Below are positions 17,947-27,540 of a stretch of 64,000 nucleotides of DNA, in pieces (position 1 is the stretch's first letter; each line of letters begins with the position of its first letter). The stretch is from Mogibacterium diversum (GTDB lineage: Bacteria; Bacillota; Clostridia; Peptostreptococcales; Anaerovoracaceae). The notes under the pieces were generated by a model that was given only the letters and a program-made list of their open reading frames with translations, did not search any database and was not told the origin of the DNA. The stretch lies in NCBI RefSeq assembly GCF_002998925.1, contig NZ_CP027228.1, positions 1,550,001 through 1,614,000 on the forward strand, read 5' to 3'. The translations under genes and the position numbers were made by a program.

Positions 17947-19284
17947 ATGAGAAACTTTTTCAAGAAGTTTTCAGCATTAATTTTATCGGCTACGATGCTC
18001 CTTACAAGTGGCGTTTTCCTGCCTAACGTTTCAGCAGCTGAGTTTAATGCTAAGCCAGTTGATGCAAGATGGGCTGCACCACAGGAGATTAGAGTAAAGT
18101 TCGATCGCAATATCAAAGTTAACCCATTTCCACAGAACCGCAAAGCAGGTGTAAAGTTGCTAACTTCTGATGGCAGGGAAGTTGCTTTAGGACCTAATGA
18201 TGACTTTGGATATCTAAACGACACTATCTTTATACGTTTTCTAGAAGGACAGAAGAAAGAGTATACAGGTGTGGTATTCAAGAAGGGTTCTTTAGTAGAC
18301 GCAAACGATGAAAATATAAAGAACACTGAAGATATTAGAGTATCAAATGTCAAGGTAGAAAAGACTCTTGGTCGCGTTGGCATTGAATACGAAGGAGTAC
18401 CAACTACTAACTTGGTTCCTAAAGAGGGAAAAACCTTAAAAATAAGTGCAAGTGGATATAATTTAAAGCTTGATAATGGACATGATATTAAGCTTAAGCT
18501 ATATTCAGGCGAATCCGGAGGCAGTACAGCAAACTTTAAACCTACAAATATAGAGGCAACTCTTAATGTAAAGGACAACACTGCTGGTAATTGCTATGTA
18601 ACAATTCCTGAGAACAGGACAGGAAAGAGACTCGGTTACATATTTAAGTACTCAGTTGACGGTGGTAAGACATATGATGATTTCTTTAAGGATGCACCTA
18701 CTATGTCATTTATACTTATTCAGGAAGCAGATGAGAATGATGCGGTAAGGCCACAGCCTTCACCACAGCCTGTTGTGCCTACACCAGCACCTCAGCCAGA
18801 CCCTGTCAATGCTGAAGATGGCTACAGATTTACAGTTGGTAACGATGCAGTATGGAATGGTGGAGATCTGCTATTTAAAATCGAGAATCCTCTAGTAGAT
18901 ATGAATCAGCCAGGCGAAAGAGTATTCGACAGATTCCAGGGAATCGAAATAGATGGCAAAGCCGTAGATAAAGCGAACTATACTGCACAGCCAGGAAGTG
19001 TCGTACTTATACTTAAGTCGAATTACATCAGAAGCCTAAGCACAGGAAAGCACACCATCAAGGCAAAGTTCAGATGTGGAAATCCAGCAACTACATACTT
19101 CACTGTAGCAGGAGCAAAGAAGACACCAAAGCCTGGAACACCAGGAGTAGTTAAGAAGACTCCAGTGCGTGCGAAGGTCGTAAAGACAGGAGATAGCTCA
19201 AGCACAGTTGCATTTGCAATCATGTTCGTTCTCGCAGGTACAGCTCTCGCAGGAGTTGCTACTTACAGAAGGAAGAGGGCATAA
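17947..19284 (+). CDS. Secreted surface protein with KTGD-type C-terminal anchor
   Basis: Exported protein of 445 residues from the ATG at 17947, chosen because AAAGGAA lies just upstream. A signal peptide (FFKKFSALILSATMLLTSG, cut near VSAAE) is followed by beta-rich domains, a Pro/Gln-rich linker (about 270-295), and a domain beginning GYRFTVGNDAVWNGGD that ends near a TGKHTIKAKF strand, resembling CBM-X2/Ig-like modules. The C-terminus has VKTGDSSS, a hydrophobic helix and YRRKRA. This has the layout of a sortase substrate, but with VKTGD instead of LPxTG. Its C-terminal 150 residues and signal peptide are clearly related to the protein at 20936. The ligand is unknown. Confidence 0.75.
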   Translation: MRNFFKKFSALILSATMLLTSGVFLPNVSAAEFNAKPVDARWAAPQEIRVKFDRNIKVNPFPQNRKAGVKLLTSDGREVALGPNDDFGYLNDTIFIRFLEGQKKEYTGVVFKKGSLVDANDENIKNTEDIRVSNVKVEKTLGRVGIEYEGVPTTNLVPKEGKTLKISASGYNLKLDNGHDIKLKLYSGESGGSTANFKPTNIEATLNVKDNTAGNCYVTIPENRTGKRLGYIFKYSVDGGKTYDDFFKDAPTMSFILIQEADENDAVRPQPSPQPVVPTPAPQPDPVNAEDGYRFTVGNDAVWNGGDLLFKIENPLVDMNQPGERVFDRFQGIEIDGKAVDKANYTAQPGSVVLILKSNYIRSLSTGKHTIKAKFRCGNPATTYFTVAGAKKTPKPGTPGVVKKTPVRAKVVKTGDSSSTVAFAIMFVLAGTALAGVATYRRKRA

Positions 19285-19330
19285 ATAATCAGAGAATCAT
19301 TTCAATAAATATCGATTCTAATTAAATCAA

Positions 19331-19367
19331 AAACCACTGTGGTCGCAAGCGCGGCTGCAGTGGTTTT
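19331..19367. terminator. Bidirectional terminator between surface protein and plsC
   Basis: A stem AAACCACTG/CAGTGGTTT with a GC-rich inner part has T-runs on both sides (TTTTATC forward, TTTTTGATTT reverse). It lies between the convergent genes ending at 19284 and 19430. Confidence 0.8.
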
Positions 19368-19429
19368 ATCGTGATTCCAATATTTAAAACTTAGTAGCTT
19401 AGTTCCTATTCAGAGAGCGCAGTTAATAT

Positions 19430-20161
19430 CTAGCGATACTTCTCGATCCCAGCCCTTATAGTATCTTCAACTTCGTGCTGCGCAGCAAGCTGCTCCTTCC
19501 TAGGCATGCCCGAGAGGTCTACAGTTGGGTGTATTACAACCTTAATGGTTCCGCCAGTGAATGTATTGTGCTCCTCAAATATTTTATATGAATCGATAAT
19601 CGAAACTGGTACGATTGGAACGCCAGCCTTCTGTGCAAATTTAAAGCTACCTTCCTTGAAATGACCCATATCATTGCTGTGACTTCTCGTACCCTCTGGG
19701 AATATTACGAAAGAATATCCTTTCTTGAATAGGTCGGTAACCTCTGCTAGAGTTTTTACGGCAGAACGAGGATTGCCGCGGTCGATAAACACCGACTGTG
19801 TGCCTCGAATAACATCAGCGAGTGGCTTGAGCTTCTTAGTCTCGGATTTAGAGATGAAACCTATCTGAGTAGAACGGAAAGCCGCAATCATCGCATATAT
19901 GTCTGCATATCCTTGGTGATTGGCAACAACGAGGAAAGGGCTCTTGGCAGGAATGTTTTCTGGATTAATAACGTCAACCGTAATCCCGAGCGTCTTACCT
20001 GTATAATCACAAAATTCATCCTCCGCTTTACGAATGAGCCTCTGTGCTTTAGCGTGATCATCCTGTGCTTGCGCGGCTCTGATTGCTGGCACATGCTTCA
20101 TGTATTTGCGAAAGCCAGATCTGATCTTGTTGAGTGCTATTGTATTTTTAAATGGGTTCAT
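19430..20161 (-). CDS. plsC: 1-acyl-sn-glycerol-3-phosphate acyltransferase (PlsC family)
   Basis: Membrane-associated enzyme that acylates lysophosphatidate to phosphatidate in phospholipid synthesis. The 243 residues contain the acyltransferase motifs NHQGYADI (HX4D catalytic pair), a middle FISKSETKKL, and FPEGTRSHS. The start at 20161 is the ATG after TTGGAGG; the open frame upstream of it begins with the TTG inside that ribosome site. It is transcribed divergently from dtd with about 110 bp between the starts. Acyl preference cannot be told from sequence. Confidence 0.9.
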   Translation of the reverse strand: MNPFKNTIALNKIRSGFRKYMKHVPAIRAAQAQDDHAKAQRLIRKAEDEFCDYTGKTLGITVDVINPENIPAKSPFLVVANHQGYADIYAMIAAFRSTQIGFISKSETKKLKPLADVIRGTQSVFIDRGNPRSAVKTLAEVTDLFKKGYSFVIFPEGTRSHSNDMGHFKEGSFKFAQKAGVPIVPVSIIDSYKIFEEHNTFTGGTIKVVIHPTVDLSGMPRKEQLAAQHEVEDTIRAGIEKYR

Positions 20162-20270
20162 AATGTCCTCCAATTGAATATTCTTAATCGTGTAATTATA
20201 TCTATAATAATGCTATAATTTTATGAAAATATGCGTGAAAAATCAAGAATTTAAGGAGCTGTTAAGACAT

Positions 20271-20720
20271 ATGAAATTTGTAATACAAAGAGTGACACAT
20301 GCAGATGTGGTCGTTGATGGAAATGAGATTGGTAGGATAGGCAAGGGATTCATGGTGCTCATCGGCGTGTCGAAGGAAGACGACAAGGCTATCGCTGATA
20401 AGATGGTGGATAAGATGATTAAGCTCAGGATATTTGAAGATGAGAATGGAAAGACCAATCTATCCCTAGATGACGTAGGTGGGGAACTTCTCCTTATCTC
20501 CCAGTTTACGCTCTATGCAAATTGCAAGAAGGGCAACAGACCATCGTTCATTGACGCGGGTGTACCTGATGAGGCAAACGCTTTATATGAATATATAATC
20601 GAGAGGTGTAAGGAACGTGTAAATGTAGTTGAGCGTGGTGAGTTCGGTGCCGACATGAAGGTTAGCCTTTTAAATGACGGACCGTTCACGATAGTGCTCG
20701 ATAGTTCAGAAATTATGTAA
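20271..20720 (+). CDS. dtd: D-aminoacyl-tRNA deacylase
   Basis: Hydrolyses D-amino acids mischarged on tRNA, and Gly-tRNA(Ala). The 149 residues start MKFVIQRVTHADVVVDG and include the conserved LLISQFTLYANCKKGNRPSF and, near the end, NDGPFTIVLDS, the DTD family motifs. The ATG at 20271 is chosen because family members begin here. AAGGAG lies 13 bases upstream, a slightly long spacing. The open frame extends 16 codons upstream without conserved sequence. A long terminator follows. Confidence 0.95.
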   Translation: MKFVIQRVTHADVVVDGNEIGRIGKGFMVLIGVSKEDDKAIADKMVDKMIKLRIFEDENGKTNLSLDDVGGELLLISQFTLYANCKKGNRPSFIDAGVPDEANALYEYIIERCKERVNVVERGEFGADMKVSLLNDGPFTIVLDSSEIM

Positions 20721-20800
20721 ATAAATACAATCTGATAAAAAATAACTAAATTTTTTTAAATTTTTAAAGCGTTGAAATATTAACGAGTTTAAGAAAGGCA

Positions 20801-20838
20801 GTCCCAAGTATAGATTATATCTATACTTGGGACTTTTG
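20801..20838 (+). terminator. Strong terminator after dtd
   Basis: A 15-bp perfect stem (20801-20815 with 20819-20833) with a 3-nt loop and a TTTTGTT tail, 80 bp after dtd. The stem carries GTCCCAAGTATAGAT. Confidence 0.9.
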
Positions 20839-20935
20839 TTATAGATAAATCAAACAGTGATAGTTGTGTGAATGTATTAGAATAACTATGTCTATGTTAT
20901 TAGTCACATATTAAGAAAAAGAAAGGAAAGAAAGC

Positions 20936-23900
20936 ATGAAAAACTTTATTAAAAAGTTTTCAACTATGGTCCTTTCGGTTTCAATGCTGATGACGAGCGG
21001 AGTTATACTGCCGAGCGTTTCAGCTGCTAATTTTAAACCGATAATCGAAGGATCAAAGTGGACATCATTTGACACTGTAACTGTTACATTTAGCGACAAT
21101 GTTACATTGGCTGATGATGCAAAAGAAAAGGTGGTTTTGACAACCTACGGACAGGAAACTCCATTGAACGCTTCAGATGAGGTAACCGCTAGTGGAAAGA
21201 ATGTCAAGATTAAACTAGCAGGAGGCTATAAGTACTATAGTGGTCTAAAATTCAAGGCAGGAGCTTTGAAGTCAGCAGATGGAACTCCTACGACTAGTGA
21301 TGTAGTTGGTTATTCTATTTCTTTAGATAAGGGAATAACATCACTAAGCGTTGCTGATAAGAATGTTCCAGCAGCAGGAAAGACCGTGAACGTTCAGGTT
21401 ACTGGTAAGAACCTCGACTTTGGGGATCCTATCAACCTAAAGGTATATGCTGGTTCAACAAAGACAAATATCGAGGCAAAGCTAGTTGCGACAAGCAATA
21501 CAACAGGAACTATCAAGCTTGTGATTCCTGAGAATACAAGTGCAGACTCGATAACATATAAGATTAAGAAACAAAAGGGCTATACTTTCAGCTATGAGGA
21601 TGTTGACGCATCATTCTCGCTTGTACAGGCAGGAAAGACAGGATCTTCTACACCTGGAACAGGTGTGACACCAGTTGCTCCAACTGAGGTAAAGGTTAAC
21701 TCTGTAAGCTACGACAAGACATCACTAGACTCAAACGGCGGAGCAGTAGTTGCAGAGCTAAGCGGTGTTGGATTTACTCAGGTAGATGCTCTTAAGGCAA
21801 AGGTTTATAAAGTTAATCCAGAGGGTACTGTGGATGATGCCCTACTTCCTATACAGGTAGAAGTAGTTGATGACACACACGCTAAGGTTAAGTTTACGCT
21901 TCCTGCAAATAGCAGCACATCAACGCTTTCTTACGCACTCAGAGTGGCAACTAAGGGAAATGTAAATTATTCTGCAATTAAAGACCTATCCAATCAGGAA
22001 CAGCTATTAACTGTTGCTGCAAAGGCACAGGAGCAGACAGGTGATAACTCTGTTATTCCAGCAGGAGCAAAGACATTTGCGCTGGATATCGATGATTGGT
22101 CGGCTTATAACATGGGAGATGGTCAGTTTAACGTTATATTTAAGAAACCAGTTTCTCTTAACAGTCAGATTGATATAAAGAAATTCATCTATTTTTCCGA
22201 TAGAGGAAGCAAGAAGGTTGAGCTCACCGATAGCGACACAGTAACATTAGAGGGAAATGTTCTAACTATTCAGCTTGCTGATAAGGATAAAAAGGTACCT
22301 TCTTATCTAATGGTTAAGGCAGGCGCTCTTAAGAATGATAAGGGTGCATACCTAAAATACAAGATGGATGGCACAGGAGAGCACTTCCGTTATATTACAG
22401 ATGGAGCACACGTTGATTCGATGGAATTTAATAAGATTACATTCGATTCGAACGGAGGACATCTCGTAGCGACTATTAAGGGTCACAATCTAAAGAACAA
22501 CGTAGCAGGACTTCCTGAGTTCAATGTAAATGTCGCTAAGAATGATGTTACGCTGAGCGATGTTACACCGTACAACCTCACTGTTGATGTGAAGAGCAAC
22601 ACTGAGGCAGTTGTAACTGCTGATTTACCAGCAAATACAACAGATAGGACTGAGTCATACAGAATCATCCCTGTAATATATGGCAGACAGATTTATTCGA
22701 CATATATAAAGGGATACGATATAGTCTCCGTTCTACCTGCAGGAAAGAACTCTGCAGACAAGACGCTATCTACAGTTATGGTCAGCGGAGCAAGTGATGA
22801 AAACCCTGCTCCAGAAATCTACGAAGTAGACGTTAAGAGTCACAACGTATCACTCAAGATAAATGCTGTTCTCCGTGGAACTAATCTTGATGCAAAGAAG
22901 ATGAAGGTCAAGGTTGTTGACGAAAACGGAACAGAGTGGCCAGCTAAGCCAGTATACGAGTGCGGAGCAACTTACAGATGGCAGTGGAGCAACATGTACC
23001 TTCCAAATGTACCTTCAAAGAACGAACAGCACATCGAGCTTCTCGTTCCTCGCGCACTAGGTATGGATCATACATTCACACTAACATTCGCACCAGATGG
23101 GGAGAACTTTGACGAGAACCTCAAGGCAACTGTAATCGTAAGAAATGATGGCATAATAGATACTTCTAATGCTGCATTTAACATGGATGACTACACTAAG
23201 CTGAGAACCATCACAGTTAATTACGTTGATAAGAACGGAAACAAGGTTGCTGAACCAAAGCATGTAAAGGCATACGGAATCCATGAGCTATACGCACTTG
23301 GACTAACTGCAAAGGAAATCGACGGCTATAAGCTAGTTAAAGCAGACCCAGATAAGGCCCTGTTAGACGCAATGCTTGCAACACCAGATTCACTGGAGGA
23401 TGGAAGACTAAATGGTGCAACTGTATTCGTAAAGGCATTCCCTTACAATACAATTACATACACTTACGAGAAGACTGCTACTCCAGCGCCAATTGCTACA
23501 GGATATAACTTCACAGTTGGTAAGGACGCCGTATGGAGTGCTGGAGATCTAGGATTCAAGATTGAGAATACAGAAGTAGACAAGAATGCTGCTGGAGACA
23601 AAGTGTTCGACAGATTCCAGGGAATCGAAGTTGATGGACAGACTGTAGATCCTTCAAACTACGAAGCAAAGGCTGGAAGTGTTGTCCTAACACTAAGAGA
23701 GAGCTACATCAGAAGCCTAGGTACTGGAAGACACTCAATCAAGGCTAAGTTCAGGGGTGGAGAATCCGCATCTACAAGCTTCTCTGTAACTAGAGCAGGT
23801 GCTGGATCGAGCGTAAGCTCAAGACCTGGAGCAGGTGCTGGTGCAGCATCAAGACCAGGAATGGCTAGAGTTGGCGCTGTGCACAGAAATGTCGTTAAGA

Positions 23901-23998
23901 CTGGCGACAGTTCAAATGCATTTACATATGCTCTAGTTCTAGTTCTCGCAGCTACAGCTCTTGCAGGAGTTGTTTCCTACAGAAGAAAGAGAGCGTAG
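20936..23998 (+). CDS. Large secreted surface protein with Ig-like repeats and KTGD-type anchor
   Basis: 1020-residue exported protein. The signal peptide (FIKKFSTMVLSVSMLMTSG) is followed by beta-sandwich segments beginning near VNSVSYDKTSLDSNGG (about 253), MEFNKITFDSNGG (about 500) and IYEVDVKSHNVSLK (about 625). Next come a MucBP-like segment TITVNYVDKNGNKVAEPKHV (about 760) and a C-terminal module GYNFTVGKDAVWSAGD shared with the protein at 17947. It ends with a low-complexity Ser/Gly/Ala/Arg linker, VVKTGDSS, a hydrophobic helix and YRRKRA, a sortase-type signal lacking the LP. AAAGGAAAG precedes the ATG. Adhesion is a reasonable guess, but no ligand-binding domain is recognised. Confidence 0.75.
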   Translation: MKNFIKKFSTMVLSVSMLMTSGVILPSVSAANFKPIIEGSKWTSFDTVTVTFSDNVTLADDAKEKVVLTTYGQETPLNASDEVTASGKNVKIKLAGGYKYYSGLKFKAGALKSADGTPTTSDVVGYSISLDKGITSLSVADKNVPAAGKTVNVQVTGKNLDFGDPINLKVYAGSTKTNIEAKLVATSNTTGTIKLVIPENTSADSITYKIKKQKGYTFSYEDVDASFSLVQAGKTGSSTPGTGVTPVAPTEVKVNSVSYDKTSLDSNGGAVVAELSGVGFTQVDALKAKVYKVNPEGTVDDALLPIQVEVVDDTHAKVKFTLPANSSTSTLSYALRVATKGNVNYSAIKDLSNQEQLLTVAAKAQEQTGDNSVIPAGAKTFALDIDDWSAYNMGDGQFNVIFKKPVSLNSQIDIKKFIYFSDRGSKKVELTDSDTVTLEGNVLTIQLADKDKKVPSYLMVKAGALKNDKGAYLKYKMDGTGEHFRYITDGAHVDSMEFNKITFDSNGGHLVATIKGHNLKNNVAGLPEFNVNVAKNDVTLSDVTPYNLTVDVKSNTEAVVTADLPANTTDRTESYRIIPVIYGRQIYSTYIKGYDIVSVLPAGKNSADKTLSTVMVSGASDENPAPEIYEVDVKSHNVSLKINAVLRGTNLDAKKMKVKVVDENGTEWPAKPVYECGATYRWQWSNMYLPNVPSKNEQHIELLVPRALGMDHTFTLTFAPDGENFDENLKATVIVRNDGIIDTSNAAFNMDDYTKLRTITVNYVDKNGNKVAEPKHVKAYGIHELYALGLTAKEIDGYKLVKADPDKALLDAMLATPDSLEDGRLNGATVFVKAFPYNTITYTYEKTATPAPIATGYNFTVGKDAVWSAGDLGFKIENTEVDKNAAGDKVFDRFQGIEVDGQTVDPSNYEAKAGSVVLTLRESYIRSLGTGRHSIKAKFRGGESASTSFSVTRAGAGSSVSSRPGAGAGAASRPGMARVGAVHRNVVKTGDSSNAFTYALVLVLAATALAGVVSYRRKRA

Positions 23999-24079
23999 TA
24001 TACTACGAAACTTACTGATCTATAATGCTATTTAGGTTAGCAAAAGACTAAAAATTTCTTAATAATGTGATCAAATATT

Positions 24080-24113
24080 TGCTTCGGCCCTTAATGGGTC
24101 GAGGCATTTTTTT
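24080..24113 (+). terminator. Terminator after the 1020-residue surface protein
   Basis: An 11-bp stem TGCTTCGGCCC / GGGTCGAGGCA (two G-T pairs, TTAAT loop) followed by TTTTTTT, about 80 bp past the stop codon. Confidence 0.9.
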
Positions 24114-24114
24114 A

Positions 24115-24143
24115 TTGCTAGTAGCAGGTCAAGATAATATACT
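24115..24143 (+). promoter_or_regulatory. Promoter of the two-component operon
   Basis: TTGCTA (24115-24120), 17 bp, TATACT (24138-24143), 34 bp upstream of the sensor kinase ATG. It begins directly after the preceding terminator. Confidence 0.7.
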
Positions 24144-24176
24144 GTTATCGTATACACAAAGATCAAAGGAGCTGAA

Positions 24177-25508
24177 ATGAATCACTATCTAGATAAACAC
24201 AAGAACGTGCTTGCGATTGCGCTTGTTATATCAGTCGCGGCGCAGATAAACATAGATGCACCCAAGGTAGCACCAGGATTCGTGTTTGCCATAGATGTAA
24301 TCGTTCTTAATCTGTTCATTTTTTGCTTTTCAGATAAATATTCTGCTATGCAAATAGCTCTCATCTCTGCAGTATTTTCTCCGACGTTCCGTTTTATTAC
24401 GTCGATGAGCGCAGATATGAGCTTCAAGGAAAATGCGTTAAATTGTTTCCCTGATGCCATTTTTTTTATCACGTATGGTCTGATAATTACAGTATGTCTT
24501 ATGACATATAGAGACAAGAAAGTTCCGCTAATGTACTTTTGTATTTCGATTTTTGTAGCGGATTTTGGAGGAAATGCTGCGGAAGTGTACGTGCTGTCTT
24601 TGATAAGAAATGGAAATTTCATATCAACAGATATGTTTAACACACTTATGATTATAGCGATGGCGAGAACTGGGATAGCTCTGACAATAATTATCAGCAT
24701 GGAATACTACACAAAGGTGCAGACAGAACGTTCGCATAATCGCAAGATTCAATTCATGGTGGATCAAAGTGTAACCATATCTGATGAGATGAGATTTATC
24801 CTCAACAATAAGGAGGATGTAGAGCGTATCCTCAAAGAGGCATATGCTCTACACACGGATATGAAAGAGGCAGGGATTCCAGATGAGTTCACAAGGCGAG
24901 CCCTCGAAATAGCTAGAGGAACGCATGAGATCAAAGGCTGCTATCAGGAGATTCTAGACACGCTAGACAACCTAAATAGAAATTCTCAAGGTGAGCCAGA
25001 TCTTCTGATGTCGGAAATCTTGAAGTTCATGAAGAGCAATGTCTTGAAGACTGCATTAACCAAGCATATGAACGTGAAGTTTGAGATAGATCAGCGCATA
25101 GATTTCAAAGTCAAGGAGAGCTACAAGACGATTTCGGTTCTAAGGAACCTCACGGTTAATGCGCTAGAGGCATTTGAAGGCTCAGATGGAGAGATTAGAG
25201 TAATGGCTACCTGGTGCAGACACAGCAGCTTAGGACCGTGTCATCGTATTGAAGTCGAAGATAATGGCCCTGGAATCGACGAGGCGGATATCGAAACAAT
25301 ATTTCTTCCAGGGTATTCTACCAAGATGAACATGGACACAGGGATTGTGCAGCGAGGACTTGGACTCTCGCTTGTACGAGACTATGTAGAGAATGACTTC
25401 GGTGGCAGAATCAAAGTTAAGAATCGAAAAGAAGGTGGTACTAGATTCGTAATCGAGATACCACCGGGAAATTTTGAGGAGGAAACCAGATGGATTTTTA
25501 CATCCTAG
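24177..25508 (+). CDS. Sensor histidine kinase, GlnK (YcbA)-like
   Basis: Membrane sensor kinase of 443 residues. The first ~180 residues hold about five or six hydrophobic helices with little extracellular loop. The phosphoacceptor region has THEIKGCYQEIL (His about 250), the form seen in the YcbA/GlnK group. The ATPase domain shows N-box NLTVNALEAFEG, G1 EDNGPGIDEAD and G2 GLGLSLVRDYV. It overlaps the response regulator gene by 19 bp, so the pair is co-translated. In B. subtilis the homologous pair responds to glutamine; the signal here is not known, although a glutamate decarboxylase pair lies in the same window. Confidence 0.85.
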   Translation: MNHYLDKHKNVLAIALVISVAAQINIDAPKVAPGFVFAIDVIVLNLFIFCFSDKYSAMQIALISAVFSPTFRFITSMSADMSFKENALNCFPDAIFFITYGLIITVCLMTYRDKKVPLMYFCISIFVADFGGNAAEVYVLSLIRNGNFISTDMFNTLMIIAMARTGIALTIIISMEYYTKVQTERSHNRKIQFMVDQSVTISDEMRFILNNKEDVERILKEAYALHTDMKEAGIPDEFTRRALEIARGTHEIKGCYQEILDTLDNLNRNSQGEPDLLMSEILKFMKSNVLKTALTKHMNVKFEIDQRIDFKVKESYKTISVLRNLTVNALEAFEGSDGEIRVMATWCRHSSLGPCHRIEVEDNGPGIDEADIETIFLPGYSTKMNMDTGIVQRGLGLSLVRDYVENDFGGRIKVKNRKEGGTRFVIEIPPGNFEEETRWIFTS

Positions 25509-26347
25509 ATGACGATATAGCGGTTGTAAAAACGCTGAAACACATAATTACGGAGAGGAAAATCGGAACAGTTATCGGATATAACACCGATGTTGAGTGT
25601 GCGATTGAGGATATAAAAGAAGAAAATCCATCGATAATAATGGTGGATTTCATGATGAAAGAGATGGACGGAATCACCTTTATTAAGGAAGTTAAGAAGT
25701 TTAATCGCGAGGCGGCATTTATCATGATCTCTAAATTATCCGATAAGTCTCTAGTAAATCAGGCTTATGATGCAGGAGTCGAATTTTTCGTAAGCAAGCC
25801 GATTAACGTGTTAGAGATAGAGCGCGTGTGCCAGAACATAATTGAGAGAATAAAGCTCAAGAAAGTCGTGGATAACATTCAAAATGCATTTATGGAGGTG
25901 AGCAATTCCAGTGACTCGATACAAGGCAAAAGGGAATTGGCGGCTGAAAGGAAGCAAAACTGGCTAGATGTTCTGCTCGGATCGCTTGGCATACTTGGGG
26001 AAAAAGGAACTAACGATATACGCAAGATTTACGCGTGCATGGAGAAGAGCAATAGTGCATATTCTAAGCATATTTTAGGTGACGTTGCTCGATCACTTGG
26101 GGATAGCGAAAAAAATGTTGAACAACGAGTAAGAAGGGCTCTTAAAAAAGCGTTAAGTAATGTTGCGGCAGCAAAGATTGATATGGTTCAGGACGATATT
26201 CAGATATATGCAAAATATGTATTTGACCATCTTTCCATCAAAATGGAGGTCAACTTTCAAGAAGGACTTTCGCCAGCAGGAGGACGAGTTAGTATCTCGA
26301 AGTTCATGGATGGGCTTAATGTATATCGGGACTTTATTGAGGAATAA
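25490..26347 (+). CDS. Response regulator, GlnL (YcbB)-like
   Basis: 285-residue regulator. The N-terminal receiver domain has acidic DDD at 7-9, phosphoacceptor Asp53 in IIMVDFMMKEMDG and Lys103 in SKPIN. After a linker, the C-terminal part (about 150-285) matches the YcbB-type DNA-binding domain, with RKIYACMEKSNSAYSKHILG and EQRVRRALKKALSNVAA. The start lies inside the kinase gene, after GAGGAGG. Downstream targets are not evident; a terminator follows, so the operon contains only these two genes. Confidence 0.85.
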   Translation: MDFYILDDDIAVVKTLKHIITERKIGTVIGYNTDVECAIEDIKEENPSIIMVDFMMKEMDGITFIKEVKKFNREAAFIMISKLSDKSLVNQAYDAGVEFFVSKPINVLEIERVCQNIIERIKLKKVVDNIQNAFMEVSNSSDSIQGKRELAAERKQNWLDVLLGSLGILGEKGTNDIRKIYACMEKSNSAYSKHILGDVARSLGDSEKNVEQRVRRALKKALSNVAAAKIDMVQDDIQIYAKYVFDHLSIKMEVNFQEGLSPAGGRVSISKFMDGLNVYRDFIEE

Positions 26348-26393
26348 ATTTTGCGAATAAAAGAAAAATAATTAAAAAATATGTATTATAATA

Positions 26394-26431
26394 AACTCGC
26401 GGAATCTTTATGAGGTTCTGTGAGTTTTTTT
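26394..26431 (+). terminator. Terminator after the response regulator
   Basis: An 11-bp stem AACTCGCGGAA/TTCTGTGAGTT (two G-T pairs) with a T-run of seven, 46 bp past the stop. Confidence 0.88.
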
Positions 26432-26499
26432 GAAGTCACACTGACAAGATAATAACGAAATTATTTCTAGTAAAGTAAAGACATGAAAGGAGTTGTCTT

Positions 26500-27414
26500 A
26501 TGCAGAAGTCAGGTAGCATTAAAGGTAAACTTTTACTACTATTTATCGCGGTTGCATGGGGAAGCTCGATGGTAGTCATTAAAGGCTCTACGGACTTTAT
26601 CCCACCAGGTATGCTTCTTGCACTACGTTTTACGATTGCAAGTGTCATACTAGCTCTTATTTATCGCAAGCAGCTTAAGCTCATAGATAAGGATTATATC
26701 AAGGCAGGTATTTTCATCGGAGTATGCTTATTCTGCGCATACTTTACGCAGACTATCGGAGTTATGCTTGAGATGCCTGGAAAGAGCCACTTCCTCTCAT
26801 CCGCATACTGCGTATTTGTACCGTTTATCGGATGGATAGTTCTCAGAGAGAAACCAAAGATGTACCACATCGTTGCTGCGACAATGTGTGCAGTCGGCAT
26901 CATATTCGTATCAGTTGCAGGAACATTTAGCATCAGCTTTGGCGATAGTATCTCAATTCTAAGCTCACTGTTCTGGGCTGCTCAGATTATCGCTATTGCT
27001 AAATGGGGCAAGGATAAGGACCCAGGAATCATCACAATGCTACAGTTCATAGTATCTGCAGTCTTGGCATGGGGATTCACCTTAACTCAGGAACATCTCG
27101 GGAAAGTGCAGATTAACGGAGAAGTAATCTTTGGAGTTCTTTACCTAGGTATAGTTTGTTCAGGACTTTGCTTCCTCTTCCAGACTATTTCACAGAAGAC
27201 AGAGTCGCCTACAAGCGTATCCATCATTCTCAGCTTTGAGAACATCTTCGGCATCGTGTTCGGAATGGTATTCTTCAACGAGACGATGACTGTGAATAAG
27301 GCTATAGGATTCGTACTCATGTTTGCCGCTATTCTAATCGCTGAACTACAGCCAAACTTCCTAAAGAGCAAGGCAGATAAGGCAAGAGAAGCGCAAGAGG
27401 AACAGACTGCGTAA
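26500..27414 (+). CDS. EamA/DMT-family transporter
   Basis: Inner-membrane protein of 304 residues with ten predicted hydrophobic segments in two EamA repeats. The first begins KLLLLFIAVAWGSSMVVIKG and the second near FGDSISILSSLFWAAQII, ending FGMVFFNETMTVNKAIGF. These are the usual signatures of drug/metabolite transporters. AAAGGAG precedes the ATG. It stands alone between two terminator-bounded units, so context does not reveal the substrate; amino acids or other metabolites are typical. Confidence 0.88.
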   Translation: MQKSGSIKGKLLLLFIAVAWGSSMVVIKGSTDFIPPGMLLALRFTIASVILALIYRKQLKLIDKDYIKAGIFIGVCLFCAYFTQTIGVMLEMPGKSHFLSSAYCVFVPFIGWIVLREKPKMYHIVAATMCAVGIIFVSVAGTFSISFGDSISILSSLFWAAQIIAIAKWGKDKDPGIITMLQFIVSAVLAWGFTLTQEHLGKVQINGEVIFGVLYLGIVCSGLCFLFQTISQKTESPTSVSIILSFENIFGIVFGMVFFNETMTVNKAIGFVLMFAAILIAELQPNFLKSKADKAREAQEEQTA

Positions 27415-27540
27415 ACTCGTAAAAGTAACGTGATAATACATATTATTGCGCATTATCGAACAATATCGAGTAAAATCGTAGAACTGTATATATTAAAATA
27501 ATCGTTATTATCAAAAATCAGATGTACAAGGAGACTGATT

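Noticed and set aside
17883..18581. 232-codon minus-strand frame opposite the first surface protein
   Set aside because: Lies antisense to a gene with signal peptide, ribosome site and anchor; no family features.
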